DNA from: Mesoaciditoga lauensis cd-1655R = DSM 25116
GTDB lineage: Bacteria > Thermotogota > Thermotogae > Mesoaciditogales > Mesoaciditogaceae
Reading direction: 5' to 3'
Assembly: GCF_000745455.1 (NCBI RefSeq)
Contig: NZ_JQJI01000027.1
Location: 1 to 33,269, forward strand
Length of the DNA stretch: 33,269 nucleotides
Positions 32,284 to 33,269 of the stretch are shown piece by piece. Each line of letters begins with the position of its first letter. Position 1 is the first letter of the stretch. Under the pieces are notes generated by a model that was given only the letters and a program-made list of their open reading frames with translations, ran no database searches and had not been told where the DNA came from. The position numbers and the translations under genes were made by a program.

Positions 32284-32419
32284 CCAAAAAGTTTTTCACT
32301 CTACTTGAAACGCACATTGTGCCTCCCAACATCGTTTTTTAAAGAGGTCCTGAAAGCTCATCGTAAAAGAAAACAAAATTTGTTATCTTCATAGCCCAGT
32401 AAAGTGAAAGGAGCTACGA

Positions 32420-32448
32420 TTGAATAAAACCTTTCAAAAGAGTAAAAT
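32420..32448 (+). promoter_or_regulatory. Promoter of the CGGC-domain gene
   Basis: TTGAAT (32420-32425), 17 bases and TAAAAT (32443-32448); the transcript would begin about 25 bases before the ATG. Confidence 0.6.
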
Positions 32449-32482
32449 TTTAAATTGGAGTTGTTACTATTTGGAGGTGAAA

Positions 32483-32929
32483 ATGGTGGAAAAGGTGAAA
32501 ATTGGAATCATCATATGTGATCGTTATCGTAATTGTGCGGGCGGAAAGTGCTTGAAAGCATTGAAAAACCGTGAAGGTGCTTTCAGCATATACAAAGACA
32601 AAGAAGTAGAGCTTGTCGGATACACAACATGTGGCGGTTGTCCTGGAGGAAATATAGAATACGCTCCAGAAGAGATGAAAAAGAACGGTGTGGAGGTTAT
32701 CCATCTTGCAACCGGCATGGTTGTAGGATACCCACCTTGCCCTTATGTGAGTTATTTCAAGAAATTCATAGAGGAAAAATATGGTGTAAAAGTTGTAGTT
32801 GGAACTCATCCAATACCTCAAAAATATTATTTGACGCACATGAACCTCGGCACATGGAATTCAGATGAATGGAAAAAACTCATCGCTCCGACGCTTGCAG
32901 ATGAGAAAACCAGATTGGAATATGATTGA
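32483..32929 (+). CDS. CGGC-domain putative metal-binding protein
   Basis: 148 residues of the CGGC-domain family (PF08821 type), small cytoplasmic proteins in anaerobes predicted to bind metal or a cluster. Cysteine groups: CDRYRNCAGGKC near the start, TTCGGCPGGN in the middle and PPCPYVSYF later, with a conserved HPIPQKYYLTH near the C-terminus. The biochemical function is not established. ATG at 32483 follows GGAGGTGAAA, clearly better than an in-frame TTG at 32420 that falls on the promoter. The right-hand IS copy begins 7 bases after its stop codon; the C-terminus (TRLEYD) may be native or trimmed by the insertion. Confidence 0.85.
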   Translation: MVEKVKIGIIICDRYRNCAGGKCLKALKNREGAFSIYKDKEVELVGYTTCGGCPGGNIEYAPEEMKKNGVEVIHLATGMVVGYPPCPYVSYFKKFIEEKYGVKVVVGTHPIPQKYYLTHMNLGTWNSDEWKKLIAPTLADEKTRLEYD

Positions 32930-32935
32930 CCTGAC

Positions 32936-32952
32936 AGGGCCCCAAATTAACA
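32936..32952. repeat. IS terminal inverted repeat (right copy)
   Basis: AGGGCCCCAAATTAACA, the mate of 420-436 with one mismatch in 17. Confidence 0.85.
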
Positions 32953-32966
32953 AATGAAAGTTAATA

Positions 32967-33269
32967 TTATCTAAAGCGCCTGTGAGTAATCTTGAACTCG
33001 TTCAGCTTTTCAAAGAAAACATTCCTAAGCCCGGCATAAATCATCTCATTTCTAAATCTCGTATAGAACGAATATCTTCCGTCTTTGACAATGTTCTCTC
33101 TCATCTCATACATAACCATGTACGCAAGCGTGTACGTGCATAACAACGCGAGCAATCTTTTCTCATTCATCCCATTCGAATATTTTCCAAAGCCCATTCC
33201 ACTCTTGTAATCCCTAAAGGTCTCTTCTATGAAAAATCTCTTTCGGTATGTGTCCACTATGTACAAGGG
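32967..33269 (-). CDS. IS4-family transposase, C-terminal fragment (partial)
   Basis: The last 100 codons of a transposase entering from the right edge. It contains YRKRFFIEETFRDYK, which fits the IS4 signature Y-x2-R-x3-E-x6-K exactly and carries the third catalytic acidic residue (the second Glu-side position of the DDE triad region). The following helical tail (ALLCTYTLAYMVMYEMREN) is typical. The remainder of the protein is outside the window. Confidence 0.88.
   Translation of the reverse strand, partial: PLYIVDTYRKRFFIEETFRDYKSGMGFGKYSNGMNEKRLLALLCTYTLAYMVMYEMRENIVKDGRYSFYTRFRNEMIYAGLRNVFFEKLNEFKITHRRFR

Larger units (their letters stand above)
32936..33269 (-). mobile_element. IS4-family insertion sequence, 3' part, truncated by window edge
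   Basis: The 3' end of an IS in the same orientation as the left-edge copy. The terminal repeat at 32936-32952 (AGGGCCCCAAATTAACA) matches the left-edge repeat with one mismatch, and the transposase stop codon is 14 bases inside it. The left edge carries only the 5' part and this edge only the 3' part, so the middle of the element is unseen. Confidence 0.85.

Noticed and set aside
32310-32365. Possible degenerate fifth copy of the fold-back repeat
   Set aside because: Only a 10-base match (CACATTGTGC) plus scattered resemblance; too short to separate from chance.
1-33269. The window as a classical composite transposon
   Set aside because: The interior is mostly housekeeping and metabolic genes with uniform style, and neither IS copy is complete in view, so there is no evidence of joint movement.

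Overview
The window looks like a chromosomal segment of an anaerobic, probably thermophilic bacterium of the Thermotogota type, possibly near the Mesoaciditogales. This is inferred from gene content and style: a fervidolysin-like subtilase, a divergent second EF-G, an S9 peptidase, paired phosphorylase-type nucleoside salvage enzymes, a HydB/NuoF-type NADH module, long-form HPF, strong GGAGG ribosome binding sites, many TTG/GTG starts and many 4-base gene overlaps. No rRNA or species marker is present, so the placement is tentative.

Layout. Both ends lie inside an IS4-family element in the same orientation: the transposase N-terminus is at the left edge and a C-terminus is at the right edge, with matching 17-bp terminal inverted repeats at 420-436 and 32936-32952. 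The window is therefore either a contig broken at a repeat or a segment between two directly repeated copies. From the left come two MFS transporter genes on the minus strand, separated by a decayed leucine-rich-repeat pseudogene; a plus-strand DedA protein fused to a metallophosphoesterase-like domain that has lost nearly all its metal ligands; and a large multidomain lipoprotein subtilase. Then follow hpf on the minus strand and a tRNA-Ala.

The centre (about 9.8-20.1 kb) is one ten-gene minus-strand run with six 4-base or longer overlaps. In transcription order it encodes a small coiled-coil protein, a class II aldolase, an MTA/SAH-type deaminase, a lipoprotein, a TIGR01212 radical SAM protein, two paralogous purine nucleoside phosphorylases (one with Asp, one with Asn at the base-specificity position), pyrimidine nucleoside phosphorylase, a secreted phosphodiester-glycosidase-like protein and an EF-G-like GTPase. 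Together the enzymes suggest nucleoside salvage, including by-products of S-adenosylmethionine chemistry (methylthioadenosine, 5'-deoxyadenosine), with the aldolase possibly releasing DHAP.

The right third holds an S9 peptidase overlapping smpB, an alanine/ornithine-racemase-family gene whose conserved N-terminus has no standard start codon, a PAS-GAF-GGDEF diguanylate cyclase, a PadR-controlled ABC-2 exporter with a tandem palindromic operator, an orphan Phd/YefM-type antitoxin next to a MalK/UgpC-type ATPase, tRNA-Ser, a nuoE-nuoF-like pair, and a CGGC-domain protein beside the right IS copy.

A family of about 335-360-bp fold-back repeats is scattered through the intergenic spaces: three full copies (3923-4266, 20173-20534, 25589-25922) and one truncated copy (8952-9023). 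They have terminal inverted repeats, and one has a perfect 8-bp target duplication.
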